Positions 53,092-60,577 of a stretch of 64,000 nucleotides of DNA are shown in pieces. The translations under genes and the position numbers were made by a program. How positions within the stretch are numbered: the first letter of the stretch is position 1; each line of letters opens with the position of its first letter. A model generated the notes under the pieces. It made no database searches. It had not been told where the DNA came from and saw only the letters and a list, made by a program, of their open reading frames with translations. This stretch comes from Chondrinema litorale (GTDB lineage Bacteria > Bacteroidota > Bacteroidia > Cytophagales > Flammeovirgaceae), in the NCBI RefSeq assembly GCF_026250525.1, contig NZ_CP111047.1, positions 186,001 through 250,000 of the forward strand, read 5' to 3'.

Positions 53092-53526
53092 CTAAGCAGC
53101 TATTTGATAAGCATTTTCTAGCCTCCCATTTACCAACCATTTTTCCGCATCTGCCTTCCTTTCAAAATACAATGTATTTACATGTGCAAATTCTGGCTCT
53201 GCCATCAGCTTTTTCACATTTAATTCTTGAATATAATCTGAAGTTAAAACGATGGCTACTTGCTTGGCATAGACTTTAATTTTTTCACTAGAAACTTTGG
53301 TAATCCACTTTCTCAAATCATTGTTTAATTCAAACATCATCATAGATTCATTTACAAGTAGCTTATCTACATGATATTTATTATAAATCTCAAGAAATGC
53401 TAAATACTCTTTCTTATACTGGCTTTTAGACATAGTTAATGAAGCGGGTCTCCAAACTATTTCCATTAGTTTATGTGCGTGCGAATGTTTTACTCTTAAA
53501 AAGTAACTTTCGTAAATAGTTTTCAT
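53092..53526 (-). CDS. STAS/SpoIIAA-like protein of Cytophagales type
   Basis: A 144-aa soluble protein with the alternating strand/helix layout of small STAS-like proteins: a beta strand (YFLRVKHSHAHKLMEIVWRP), then helices (YKKEYLAFLEIYNKYHVDKLLVNE), then further strand/helix units. The last third (FERKADAEKWLVNG) resembles the family's C-terminal helix. No catalytic motif is present. The divergent SpoIIE-type phosphatase at the start of the window shows such signalling exists in this genome, but no direct link is visible here. Confidence 0.5.
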   Translation of the reverse strand: MKTIYESYFLRVKHSHAHKLMEIVWRPASLTMSKSQYKKEYLAFLEIYNKYHVDKLLVNESMMMFELNNDLRKWITKVSSEKIKVYAKQVAIVLTSDYIQELNVKKLMAEPEFAHVNTLYFERKADAEKWLVNGRLENAYQIAA

Positions 53527-53904
53527 AATCTTGAGGTTAATAGGTTAAGTCTAAAAGCATTAAATTTTACTGTTGTAGAAATCTCTTTTTTGTTAGATTT
53601 CTTAGTAGAAAATTCAATAGAATAACTCGTGTAAAAACCCTATTTCGATTGGACTATATAAATATTTAAACTTGTTTACAAAAGTCATTTCAAAAATCTC
53701 ATAGAAAAAAGGAATAGTTCAATTTTTTGAAAATTTGGAGAAATTTTGAAGCGCATTTTTCTATTTTTTAGAATAGAATCCCATTATGAATTAAATTCCT
53801 AAATAAGTACTTGTAGAATGGCTGAATTAGACATTAATTAAATAGATAGCTATTTGAATGTAGTCTTGTGGGTTAATAAACTGTTAGATCAAAGTCGAAT
53901 GGTT
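53527..53904. other. Intergenic region
   Basis: This 378-bp AT-rich gap lies between two small minus-strand genes. It contains a 7-bp inverted repeat (GAAATCT/AGATTTC near 53580-53605) in the leader of the downstream gene. I see no gene and no strong terminator. Confidence 0.4.
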
Positions 53905-54210
53905 TTATAGAATTTTAAAAGCAATATCAGTTTCATTCATTATTTGGAGTTGATGAATGTTGTATTTTAGGTCACTTTCAATGGCATAAAAGCCTAATTT
54001 ATCAATCTGATCTTCGAGTTCGTCTAACATGGAAAATACTACATTATTCACCAATTCTTCATACTCTTTAAATAGATTCAAAATCGATTCGGACATTTGA
54101 TTTTCTATTAGTCTACCTGAAATAATATTCTCTTCTTGGCTGAGAACCTCTACGCTACACATAAATTCACCTACTCTGCTAAATAATATTAACCTTCTAT
54201 TTTCACTCAT
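53905..54210 (-). CDS. Small soluble protein, unknown
   Basis: A 101-aa acidic protein with no signal or membrane segment. A beta-rich N-terminus (RRLILFSRVGEFMCSVEVL) is followed by a helix (LFKEYEELVNNVVFSMLDEL), a pattern seen in small regulatory or adaptor proteins of Cytophagales, but no family is assignable. It is divergent from the DUF2807 gene, with 145 bp between starts. Confidence 0.5.
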   Translation of the reverse strand: MSENRRLILFSRVGEFMCSVEVLSQEENIISGRLIENQMSESILNLFKEYEELVNNVVFSMLDELEDQIDKLGFYAIESDLKYNIHQLQIMNETDIAFKIL

Positions 54211-54355
54211 TTTCTTCTCTACTTTTACATTATCAAAAAGCTATTACTGTCATTTTAATCTAGTTAATAACAATAATGCAATTTTATCTCAACTCAGATG
54301 CAACCTTCTTTTTTTAAATGCATCTCTTATAAAAGATCAGTCAAAAGCTATTTTT

Positions 54356-55102
54356 ATGAAACACTTTATTATTCAAGTTACTTTTCTGTTTTCTTTGGTT
54401 ATTACTTCTTCTGCGAGTTATGCACAATCTTTCGAAAAAGACTTGAGTGCTTTTAACAAGATTATTCTCAGCCCAGAAATAAATCTAGAATTGGTTAAAG
54501 GAGATCGGGAGTTTATAAAGGTAGAATACCAAGGTGTTGAAGAAGATAAAATTAATGCTATCGTAACTGGCAAAACACTAAAGATATTTTTAGATAATGC
54601 TAGAATTACCCCTAAGCACTTAAAAAGCAAGAATAGTTATTATTGGAATATGAAAGAGAGTATTTACAAAAATGCTCAAGTAACTGCCTATGTAACCTAC
54701 CAAACACTAAGAAGACTACAGGTAAGAGGGGAAAAAAATGTAATTATTAATGATTTACTTAAAGAAGATAAATTTACACTTAAAACAATGGGAGCAACCC
54801 AAATTGTATTAAGCGATATAGAACTAAAAAAACTAAAAGTAGTAGCCTACGGTGAAAACCAATTAATTGTAAAACAAGGAAAAGCCCACAAGCAAGTGTT
54901 TAAACTATTTGGTGAGAACCTAATTGCTTCTAAAGATTTAGATGGTGAAAAAGTGAAAACCAATCTTTACGGAGAAAACAAAATTGTACTCAATGCCAAT
55001 GAGAAGTTAAAAGTAAATGCTTTTGGCGAATCTAAAATTCTCAACAAAGGCGAAGGTGTTAATCGTAAAGGACTCGTTTTGGGTGAGACGAAGATTCATT
55101 AA
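54356..55102 (+). CDS. DUF2807 (GIN domain) exported protein
   Basis: A 248-aa protein with a Sec signal (cleaved after SASYAQ). It is a right-handed repeat of short strands typical of DUF2807/GIN: KIILSPEINLELVKGDREFIKVEY, then IVTGKTLKIFLDN, LRRLQVRGEKNVIINDLL, IVLSDIELKKLKVVAYGENQL, and repeated 'GE(N/S)KI' turns (LYGENKIVL, FGESKIL, LGETKIH). Proteins of this fold are common in Bacteroidota and are thought to be surface or periplasmic, function unknown. It is monocistronic, with an IS element inserted just downstream. Confidence 0.85.
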   Translation: MKHFIIQVTFLFSLVITSSASYAQSFEKDLSAFNKIILSPEINLELVKGDREFIKVEYQGVEEDKINAIVTGKTLKIFLDNARITPKHLKSKNSYYWNMKESIYKNAQVTAYVTYQTLRRLQVRGEKNVIINDLLKEDKFTLKTMGATQIVLSDIELKKLKVVAYGENQLIVKQGKAHKQVFKLFGENLIASKDLDGEKVKTNLYGENKIVLNANEKLKVNAFGESKILNKGEGVNRKGLVLGETKIH

Positions 55103-55129
55103 ATCTTAAATTTTTCTATCTCTAGTCTT

Positions 55130-55140
55130 AGTGTCTCACT
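55130..55140. repeat. Target-site duplication, left copy
   Basis: AGTGTCTCACT, directly adjacent to the left IS terminus and identical to 56533-56543. Confidence 0.9.
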
Positions 55141-56532
55141 CAATGCCGTCAACTTAAGCTGATAAAAGATTGTTATCTTTAAGTAATCGGTTTAAAAGAT
55201 GGAAACATATGCTACTTTTTTTTTGAGCTACTTAAATCTGAACTTTTTAGTGTTGACTTTCAAAAGCAACATAGTATGAAGTCACAAGATTTTATTCGGC
55301 AACGACTATTGGGATTCTCACAGATAGCCGCTATTTTAATCAATCGGGTTGTAAAGAACCTCAGTATTGAAGTGAGTAATTTTTTTAACACCATTGGCAG
55401 TTATTCGACTTGCAGTAAACAAGCTTTCAGTAAAGCCCGCAAAAAGTTGAAGCATACTGCCTTTATAGCTCTGAATCGAAAGTATGTACAGGGATTTTAT
55501 CAAACATCTTTGAGCAGTCTCTATCAAAACACTTATTATGTTTTTGCTGTGGATGGGAGTCTATGCCAACTTCCAACTTCACCGGCTATAGTAAAACATT
55601 TTGGCCTTTGGAAGAATCATACTGATACGGGTATGCCCATGGGTAGGTCTTGTGTAGTATATGATGTGCTCAATCATGTAGTAATTCAAGGAGCATTAGC
55701 GAGGAATTCAGAAAGTGAGCAAAACTTATTTCGGGTCATTTATCACCAAATTTCTGAGTACCTGCCTCAGCTCAGACCCAAAGTTATTTGGCTTATGGAT
55801 AGAGCTTATCCATCTTATGACCTATGTAAAACCATAGAAATGAACGGTGGTAGTTTCCTGATTCGTTGCAAGCGAAATTTTTGTAAGGAGGTAGCGCAAT
55901 TTGCAGCTTCTGATAAACTAGAAGCTCGGGTGATTTTATCAGCAAAGGTTTGGTACACAAAAAAAGGTGTGAAAAAAGAAAGCATACATACTCAACCTTT
56001 AACCATAAGAGTTGTAAAAATTCCACTTTCTGGAGGTGAAATAGAATATTTGATAACCAATCTTGAGCTACCTGCCACAGAGCTTAAAATACTTTATAGT
56101 ATGCGCTGGGGAATAGAAACTTATTACGATTACTTAAAGCATACACTAGAATTGGAAAACTTTTCCAGCAAGACTGCAGAAGGCATATTACAAGATTATC
56201 ATGCCAGTTTACTTACCAGTAACTTAATCCAACTATTAATAACAGAAGCACAGCAAGAACTTGATGCACTAAAAGGAAAAAAAGGTAATAAATATCACTA
56301 TCAAATAAACAAGGTAGTAGCCACAGGTATCTTAAGGGGAGAACTGATTAAGTTATTGTTTACTCAAAAAGATATAGCTTACCGATTAAGTCAACTCAAA
56401 GAGCAGATAAAAAGAAGTAAAAATGCTGTAGTACCCAATCGCTCCTTCAAAAGACATAAGTTCAAAAGAAGTAGGAGAAAGTTTCATCTTAATAAGAAAA
56501 AAGCACTATAATGACTTAAGTTGACGGCATTG
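55141..56532 (+). mobile_element. Complete IS4-family insertion sequence
   Basis: 1,392 bp long, with perfect 18-bp terminal inverted repeats: CAATGCCGTCAACTTAAG at 55141-55158 and its reverse complement at 56515-56532. The flanking 11-bp direct repeats (AGTGTCTCACT) are the size expected for IS4-family elements. One transposase gene fills the element. The intact ends, exact target duplication and uninterrupted transposase suggest a recent insertion. It lies in an intergenic repeat, so it has disturbed no gene. Confidence 0.95.
55276..56511 (+). CDS. IS4-family DDE transposase
   Basis: A 411-aa transposase. DDE acidic motifs are AVDGSLCQLP (first Asp), VIWLMDRAYPSY (second Asp), and the IS4 YREK signature: YSMRWGIETYYDYLK fits Y-x2-R-x3-E-x6-K. 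The basic C-terminus (FKRHKFKRSRRKFHL) probably binds DNA. It fills 55276-56511 with no frameshift, so it is probably functional. Its start lies 135 bp inside the left terminal repeat. Confidence 0.97.
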   Translation: MKSQDFIRQRLLGFSQIAAILINRVVKNLSIEVSNFFNTIGSYSTCSKQAFSKARKKLKHTAFIALNRKYVQGFYQTSLSSLYQNTYYVFAVDGSLCQLPTSPAIVKHFGLWKNHTDTGMPMGRSCVVYDVLNHVVIQGALARNSESEQNLFRVIYHQISEYLPQLRPKVIWLMDRAYPSYDLCKTIEMNGGSFLIRCKRNFCKEVAQFAASDKLEARVILSAKVWYTKKGVKKESIHTQPLTIRVVKIPLSGGEIEYLITNLELPATELKILYSMRWGIETYYDYLKHTLELENFSSKTAEGILQDYHASLLTSNLIQLLITEAQQELDALKGKKGNKYHYQINKVVATGILRGELIKLLFTQKDIAYRLSQLKEQIKRSKNAVVPNRSFKRHKFKRSRRKFHLNKKKAL

Positions 56533-56543
56533 AGTGTCTCACT
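56533..56543. repeat. Target-site duplication, right copy
   Basis: AGTGTCTCACT, adjacent to the right IS terminus and identical to 55130-55140. Confidence 0.9.
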
Positions 56544-56606
56544 AAGACTTTGTGTTATATAATTCTCAGCAAGAGGTTGAGACTAGTAACCATCAATTTT
56601 AGCTTA

Positions 56607-57122
56607 CTAATAACTCCATTTATCCTTATTTGAACGCGATTCTCTTGAAATACCAGTTGGTGGTATTCTTACATTTTCATCAAATTTATTTTTATAGATA
56701 TATATTGGATTAAAACATATGTCTTCGCAAAAAGTATGTGCATCATCCCAACGAAACGCTCCATTATCATTTGCTATTGATGGGTTATTGTTAATAGCTT
56801 CATAATATGCTTTCCCTATTCCAACTATAAACCCTCTCCTGTAAAGAAATAAGTCTTCTCCACCTTCTATGACTTCATATAGCTCTTCTCTATCTATGTC
56901 ATATAATTTCCTTTCCAAAACCTGATCGAATAGTAACAAATCCTCTTTTGAAAGTTTATCCAACTCTTCATCTAATAAAAGAATGATTTGGTTATTGAGG
57001 ACTTCTGATAAAGACTGAAGAACTTGAGGAGTAGGTTTACTAATCGCCAATCTGCGAGTTTCATCCATATTGAATGGCTCCCAACAGTTTTCGATTAACT
57101 CCCAGAAAATATTTTCATTCAT
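56607..57122 (-). CDS. DUF4240-type protein
   Basis: A 171-aa acidic soluble protein. The opening FWELIENCWEP, the long helical region (QVLQSLSEVLNNQIILLLDEELDK) and the middle RRGFIVGIGKAYYEAINNNPSIA match the DUF4240 pattern, in which a 'GF-x-x-G-(K/R)-x-x-(Y/F)-E' element follows a helical region. The family is of unknown function and often occurs in accessory genome regions near toxin or immunity genes. The gene lies just past the IS element on the opposite strand. Confidence 0.75.
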   Translation of the reverse strand: MNENIFWELIENCWEPFNMDETRRLAISKPTPQVLQSLSEVLNNQIILLLDEELDKLSKEDLLLFDQVLERKLYDIDREELYEVIEGGEDLFLYRRGFIVGIGKAYYEAINNNPSIANDNGAFRWDDAHTFCEDICFNPIYIYKNKFDENVRIPPTGISRESRSNKDKWSY

Positions 57123-57143
57123 TTTTAATAGTTATTTGGATTA

Positions 57144-57168
57144 AATCTCAGTGAGAGGTTGAGACTAG
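57144..57168. repeat. Partial copy of the intergenic repeat
   Basis: The 25 bp here match the right-hand end of repeat copy A, including its terminal GTTGAGACTAG. It lies between the DUF4240 gene and the membrane-protein gene. Confidence 0.6.
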
Positions 57169-57179
57169 CAAGGGATTAT

Positions 57180-57587
57180 TTAGGAGGATGTAACTTTATT
57201 TATTAAATATAATAACCCTAAAATGCTTATCCCTGAAAAGTAAATATAAATTAAAACCCTAGCTGTTTTATCCATACTAGTACCCAATCTATCAAAGCTC
57301 TCCCATACCTGTTTATAATTCAAATTTTCTTCAATATATTTTTGATAAATTGTTGGAGGATAGTAATCTTCATAACGGAGTTTAGGTTGAAACTTAACGT
57401 GTACACCAATCTGAAAACTGGTAAACGATTTTCCAGTTAATTTTCTTAGTTGTTCATTAAGATATAATATTTTTTGAGTATATATATTCTTTCGATAATT
57501 ATACCAACAGAATAAATTAACCCCAATACCACCAATTAAAGCAGTAAAACCTATCATTATTAGTTCGATTAGTCTTAGAGTACTCAT
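57180..57587 (-). CDS. Two-TM membrane protein, unknown
   Basis: A 135-aa protein with an N-terminal transmembrane segment (LIELIMIGFTALIGGIGVNL) and a C-terminal one (VLIYIYFSGISILGLLYLIN), and a basic central region (KNIYTQKILYLNEQLRK) probably in the cytoplasm. No family recognised. It sits in the run of small orphan genes after the IS element, suggesting an accessory region. Confidence 0.55.
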   Translation of the reverse strand: MSTLRLIELIMIGFTALIGGIGVNLFCWYNYRKNIYTQKILYLNEQLRKLTGKSFTSFQIGVHVKFQPKLRYEDYYPPTIYQKYIEENLNYKQVWESFDRLGTSMDKTARVLIYIYFSGISILGLLYLINKVTSS

Positions 57588-57615
57588 AATTCCTATCGTT
57601 GATTAAGTGTGCCTA

Positions 57616-57680
57616 TCTCTAATCTTAGTATCTCACTTAGACTTTGTTGCATATAATTCTCAGCGAGACGTTGAGTCTAG
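57616..57680. repeat. Intergenic repeat copy B (intact)
   Basis: A 65-bp intergenic repeat whose sequence parallels the pieces around the IS element, with ends CTAATCT and AGTCTAG as an imperfect inverted pair. About 15 bp further on, a third partial match (57700-57723) shares the CTGAGTCCCTCACT block. The 57588-57790 gap holds only these repeats. Confidence 0.65.
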
Positions 57681-57790
57681 TTAGGAGTCAACTTAAAGCA
57701 CTGAGTCCCTCACTAAAATTTTGTTTTAATGCCTTAAAGAATTTGATATTAGTAGAAACTAATCAATTTTGGAATTGTAGAATTGATATA

Positions 57791-58438
57791 TCATTTATCA
57801 AATTTCATTAATACAGAAGTATCTCCTAGATGAGTTGGAAAGGTTAACCATACTTTCCCTCCTAAATCTGATATTTCATCTGGATTTAGTGTAATAAAAA
57901 AAGAATCATCAAATTCTAGAGTTTTTTCTCCATTAGTAATAACTGGTCTTTTACTACTTCTTCCACCAGCCACTCCTATTACATATCCTGAATCTGTCTT
58001 GAAGTTGAACATTCTAATTTGATCAAACTGTGTCATTGAGAACTGAGCATGTCCTCTATACCTTAAATATATAGCAAGTTCTGCAAGACTCAGTTTTGTT
58101 TCGTCTGGATATAATAAATCTTTGATATTAGCATCAACATCAATTACCTCAAAATTATCTAACAAATCTCTTTTAAGTTCATAGAATACTTTTTTATCAC
58201 CAATGGCTAAATATAGTTGATCTATCATCCTCTTTGATTTATCAAGTTCAGATATTGCTTTTCTGCCCCAACTCCCCTCTACATTACCGATTTCAAACAT
58301 GGATCTAGATATATAATGTTGTTCTGCTGCCATCTTTCTTGTATAAGACATAGCTTCACTTTTCATTTCATCGAACCTGTTTGAAGAACATGAAATTAGC
58401 AATAGAAAAAGCAGTATTTTAATCTGTTTTATATTCAT
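57791..58438 (-). CDS. Lipoprotein of unknown function
   Basis: A 215-aa lipoprotein (LLISCSSN, Cys17). A helical N-terminal half (MAAEQHYISRSMFEIGNVEG, SELDKSKRMIDQLYLAIGDK) is followed by a strand-rich C-terminal half with KPVITNGEKTLEFDDSFFIT and WLTFPTHLGDTSVLMKF. The layout resembles gliding-motility-associated GldM-like N-terminal regions only weakly; I do not assign it. It is the third of four small genes in this run. Confidence 0.5.
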   Translation of the reverse strand: MNIKQIKILLFLLLISCSSNRFDEMKSEAMSYTRKMAAEQHYISRSMFEIGNVEGSWGRKAISELDKSKRMIDQLYLAIGDKKVFYELKRDLLDNFEVIDVDANIKDLLYPDETKLSLAELAIYLRYRGHAQFSMTQFDQIRMFNFKTDSGYVIGVAGGRSSKRPVITNGEKTLEFDDSFFITLNPDEISDLGGKVWLTFPTHLGDTSVLMKFDK

Positions 58439-58583
58439 TTTTAATCATTTTATCTGGTATCTATAAACTAAATGCTATATTCATGGTATTATTCTTTTAA
58501 TTCTTAAGAAGATTTTGAGAACAACTTATTGAAAAAATTTCTTTTCAAAGCACTTATACATCCTAATTTATAGAAGTAGATAA

Positions 58584-58958
58584 TTATTTAGGTAGTGTAC
58601 TCCAACCGTCTTCGGGATAACTATTAATATATTCGGGGATATCTAAGTTAAGTATAACTTTAGACCATTCAGGGTGATTAACCCAGAATTTAATATAAAT
58701 TTTAGAACCAATTGTATATACGTTACATTCTTTCCTCTTACATACATTTTTGTAAGTGATACCATTTACCTTATACTGATATATTTTTCCTGGAGCTTCT
58801 CTTGCTATTAAATAATCATCAATAATGACAGCAATAGTATATCTTGGCTTTACAAAAGAAGTATATATTTGCATATAAAAACCATAGATGATTGGAATCC
58901 CAAACAATATTATTACAGCAGAGATATAGATTATTTTCGTATTCTTCCTATCTAGCAT
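58584..58958 (-). CDS. Small membrane-anchored protein, unknown
   Basis: A 124-aa protein with one N-terminal transmembrane segment (KIIYISAVIILFGIPIIYGFYMQ). The rest is beta-rich and probably extracytoplasmic, with a Cys-containing element (YKNVCKRKECNVY). It lies 24 bp before the exporter subunit's stop but on the same strand, so it may be part of the accessory run rather than the exporter operon. Confidence 0.5.
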   Translation of the reverse strand: MLDRKNTKIIYISAVIILFGIPIIYGFYMQIYTSFVKPRYTIAVIIDDYLIAREAPGKIYQYKVNGITYKNVCKRKECNVYTIGSKIYIKFWVNHPEWSKVILNLDIPEYINSYPEDGWSTLPK

Positions 58959-58982
58959 TTTTAAAGTGTTAACTCTTATTAA

Positions 58983-59519
58983 TCACTTCTTATCCTTCTT
59001 TTTATGCATCAACTTATCTAGCACATTCAAATTTTCTCTTGATAATACCGGCATTTCGTGGAAAGATTCTTTACGCAAAATCAGGTTAGGGAAACTCACT
59101 CCAACAGAGAGTGCCATCATAATAAAAGTAGCTTTAAGCGCATTATTAAGCGTTTGTTCCAGCGCAATGGTAAAGTCTGAGCCATTCTCGAAGTAAAGGT
59201 GAATGATACCCATCATCATTTTGTAAGTAAATACACCGGGCACCATCGGAATTACTGCCGGAATCGCATAAATCAATGGTGGGGTATTTTGAACTTTGCC
59301 CGCAAATAAACTAACTACCCCAACTAGCACTGCTCCGGTAAATGATGCTAATACAATATCAAGCTGAAAAGCCAGCATGAGGTTTTTAATAAATGTAGCT
59401 AACAAACCAAAAACGAAAATGTAGAATACCGTACGCCTTGGCACATTAAACAAGATACCAAAACCTACTGCGGCACCACCGCCCAAAAAACCTTTAAAAA
59501 TAACTTCTTGCCAATCCAT
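58983..59519 (-). CDS. ThrE-type threonine/serine exporter, C-terminal subunit
   Basis: A 178-aa membrane protein with about five hydrophobic helices (VIFKGFLGGGAAVGFGILF, IFVFGLLATFIKNLMLAF, YAIPAVIPMVPGVFTYKMMM). It matches the small (DUF3815/ThrE_2) half of split threonine/serine exporters. It works with the DUF1212 half encoded 12 bp upstream in the same operon. It exports amino acids, probably threonine and serine, when internal levels are high. Confidence 0.85.
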   Translation of the reverse strand: MDWQEVIFKGFLGGGAAVGFGILFNVPRRTVFYIFVFGLLATFIKNLMLAFQLDIVLASFTGAVLVGVVSLFAGKVQNTPPLIYAIPAVIPMVPGVFTYKMMMGIIHLYFENGSDFTIALEQTLNNALKATFIMMALSVGVSFPNLILRKESFHEMPVLSRENLNVLDKLMHKKKDKK

Positions 59520-59531
59520 ATAATCAATTTT

Positions 59532-60317
59532 TTAAAGTCCGTAGATAAATAATGAACAGATTAAACCCAGTGCAATCATAAATGAAATGAGAAAACCATT
59601 TACTGCGCGCATAATTCCATTTAAGATATTGCCATCTAGCAAATCGGTAAATGAGTTGATGAGTGGCACTCCGGGAATAAGGAATAAAACACAAGTAGCA
59701 AAGGCGGGCTCAAACTCTCCATCTGGATACATTTTTCTAAAAGCACCTGCAAACAACGATGCCGAGAAGGCTGCAAAAAACACACATAGATAAGCTTTAA
59801 ATCTCTTTTTATGGGCTTCTTGTCTTATAAACAAACCGATAAAAGTAGCTGCAAATGTCACTAACATCGCAGCAATATGTCCGTCTGCCAAGCCGCAAAA
59901 ACAAGCACCTGCCAAGCTCACAAGCGATAAAATTACCAACCTTGGGTAATGCGACAAAGCGGCTAATCTGTCTAGTTCTGCTTCAATCTCGTGCAGCGTC
60001 CAAGGTTGTTCTTCAATCTTCCAACTCATGCGGCTTATGCCTGAAATAATCCTAAAATTAACTCCCGGCGGTGTAGTTCTTCTTAGGCAACTAAATATCG
60101 GGTGGTTATTTTTACCTGTTACAGTGAGGTTCAGCGTCTGCTGCGTAACAAACAATTCTGCATGGTAGCCATAGGCATTGGCAATGCGATTGATAATCAT
60201 GCGGATTCGCGAAGTGGATGCACCATTTCCCTGCATCATCAAACCTGTGCGCAGCAAAATAATGCCCATCTCTTTTATTTTTTCTTGCTCAGTTAGCACT
60301 TCAGTGTTTTCTGCCAT
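59532..60317 (-). CDS. ThrE-type threonine/serine exporter, N-terminal subunit
   Basis: About 261 aa from the ATG at 60317 (MAENTEVLTEQEK...). I prefer this start because the frame to 60464 adds 49 residues with a spurious hydrophobic leader absent from the family. The cytoplasmic DUF1212/ThrE domain (GIILLRTGLMMQGNGASTSR, AELFVTQQTLNLTV) is followed by membrane helices (LVILSLVSLAGACFCGLADG, FAAFSASLFAGAF, FATCVLFLIPGVPLINSFTD). It pairs with the downstream subunit. Confidence 0.85.
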   Translation of the reverse strand: MAENTEVLTEQEKIKEMGIILLRTGLMMQGNGASTSRIRMIINRIANAYGYHAELFVTQQTLNLTVTGKNNHPIFSCLRRTTPPGVNFRIISGISRMSWKIEEQPWTLHEIEAELDRLAALSHYPRLVILSLVSLAGACFCGLADGHIAAMLVTFAATFIGLFIRQEAHKKRFKAYLCVFFAAFSASLFAGAFRKMYPDGEFEPAFATCVLFLIPGVPLINSFTDLLDGNILNGIMRAVNGFLISFMIALGLICSLFIYGL

Positions 60318-60433
60318 ATAGTTAGTCTTTGCTTGAAAACAAACTGTAGAATGAGTTTCAATAAAAAAAATCAGTCTGTTTATAAAGACACAAAGGTAAA
60401 AGCTACTAATAAGCAGGCAAGCGAATAGGCAGG

Positions 60434-60466
60434 AATTGTATATAGAAATTCTATCTATATACAATT
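60434..60466. promoter_or_regulatory. 12-bp inverted repeat in divergent control region
   Basis: AATTGTATATAG at 60434-60445 and CTATATACAATT at 60455-60466 form a perfect 12-bp inverted repeat. The 9-bp spacer lets the centre also read TAGAA-A-TTCTA. It lies between the ThrE pair and the molybdopterin operon, so it could be an operator for either. Confidence 0.55.
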
Positions 60467-60577
60467 AAAGCAATTTAAATCATTAAAATGAACATATGTA
60501 AATATCAACATTTAATATGACCTCCATCATACTCTTTCATCATCTCATAAAATAATTTAGTAGAGGAAAATTTAAAG

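Larger units (their letters stand above)
55119..56586. repeat. Intergenic repeat copy A, split by the IS element
   Basis: Two pieces, 55119-55140 and 56544-56586, together form one copy of a roughly 65-bp repeat found intact at 57616-57680. Its ends are CTAGTCT and AGACTAG, an inverted pair. The IS insertion and its target duplication lie inside it. Confidence 0.7.

Noticed and set aside
53016..53279. 87-codon plus-strand frame
   Set aside because: Overlaps the STAS-like gene antisense and has no supporting pattern.
60318..60464. 49-residue N-terminal extension of the ThrE N-terminal subunit
   Set aside because: The extra leader is hydrophobic and absent from the family; the ATG at 60317 gives the usual start.
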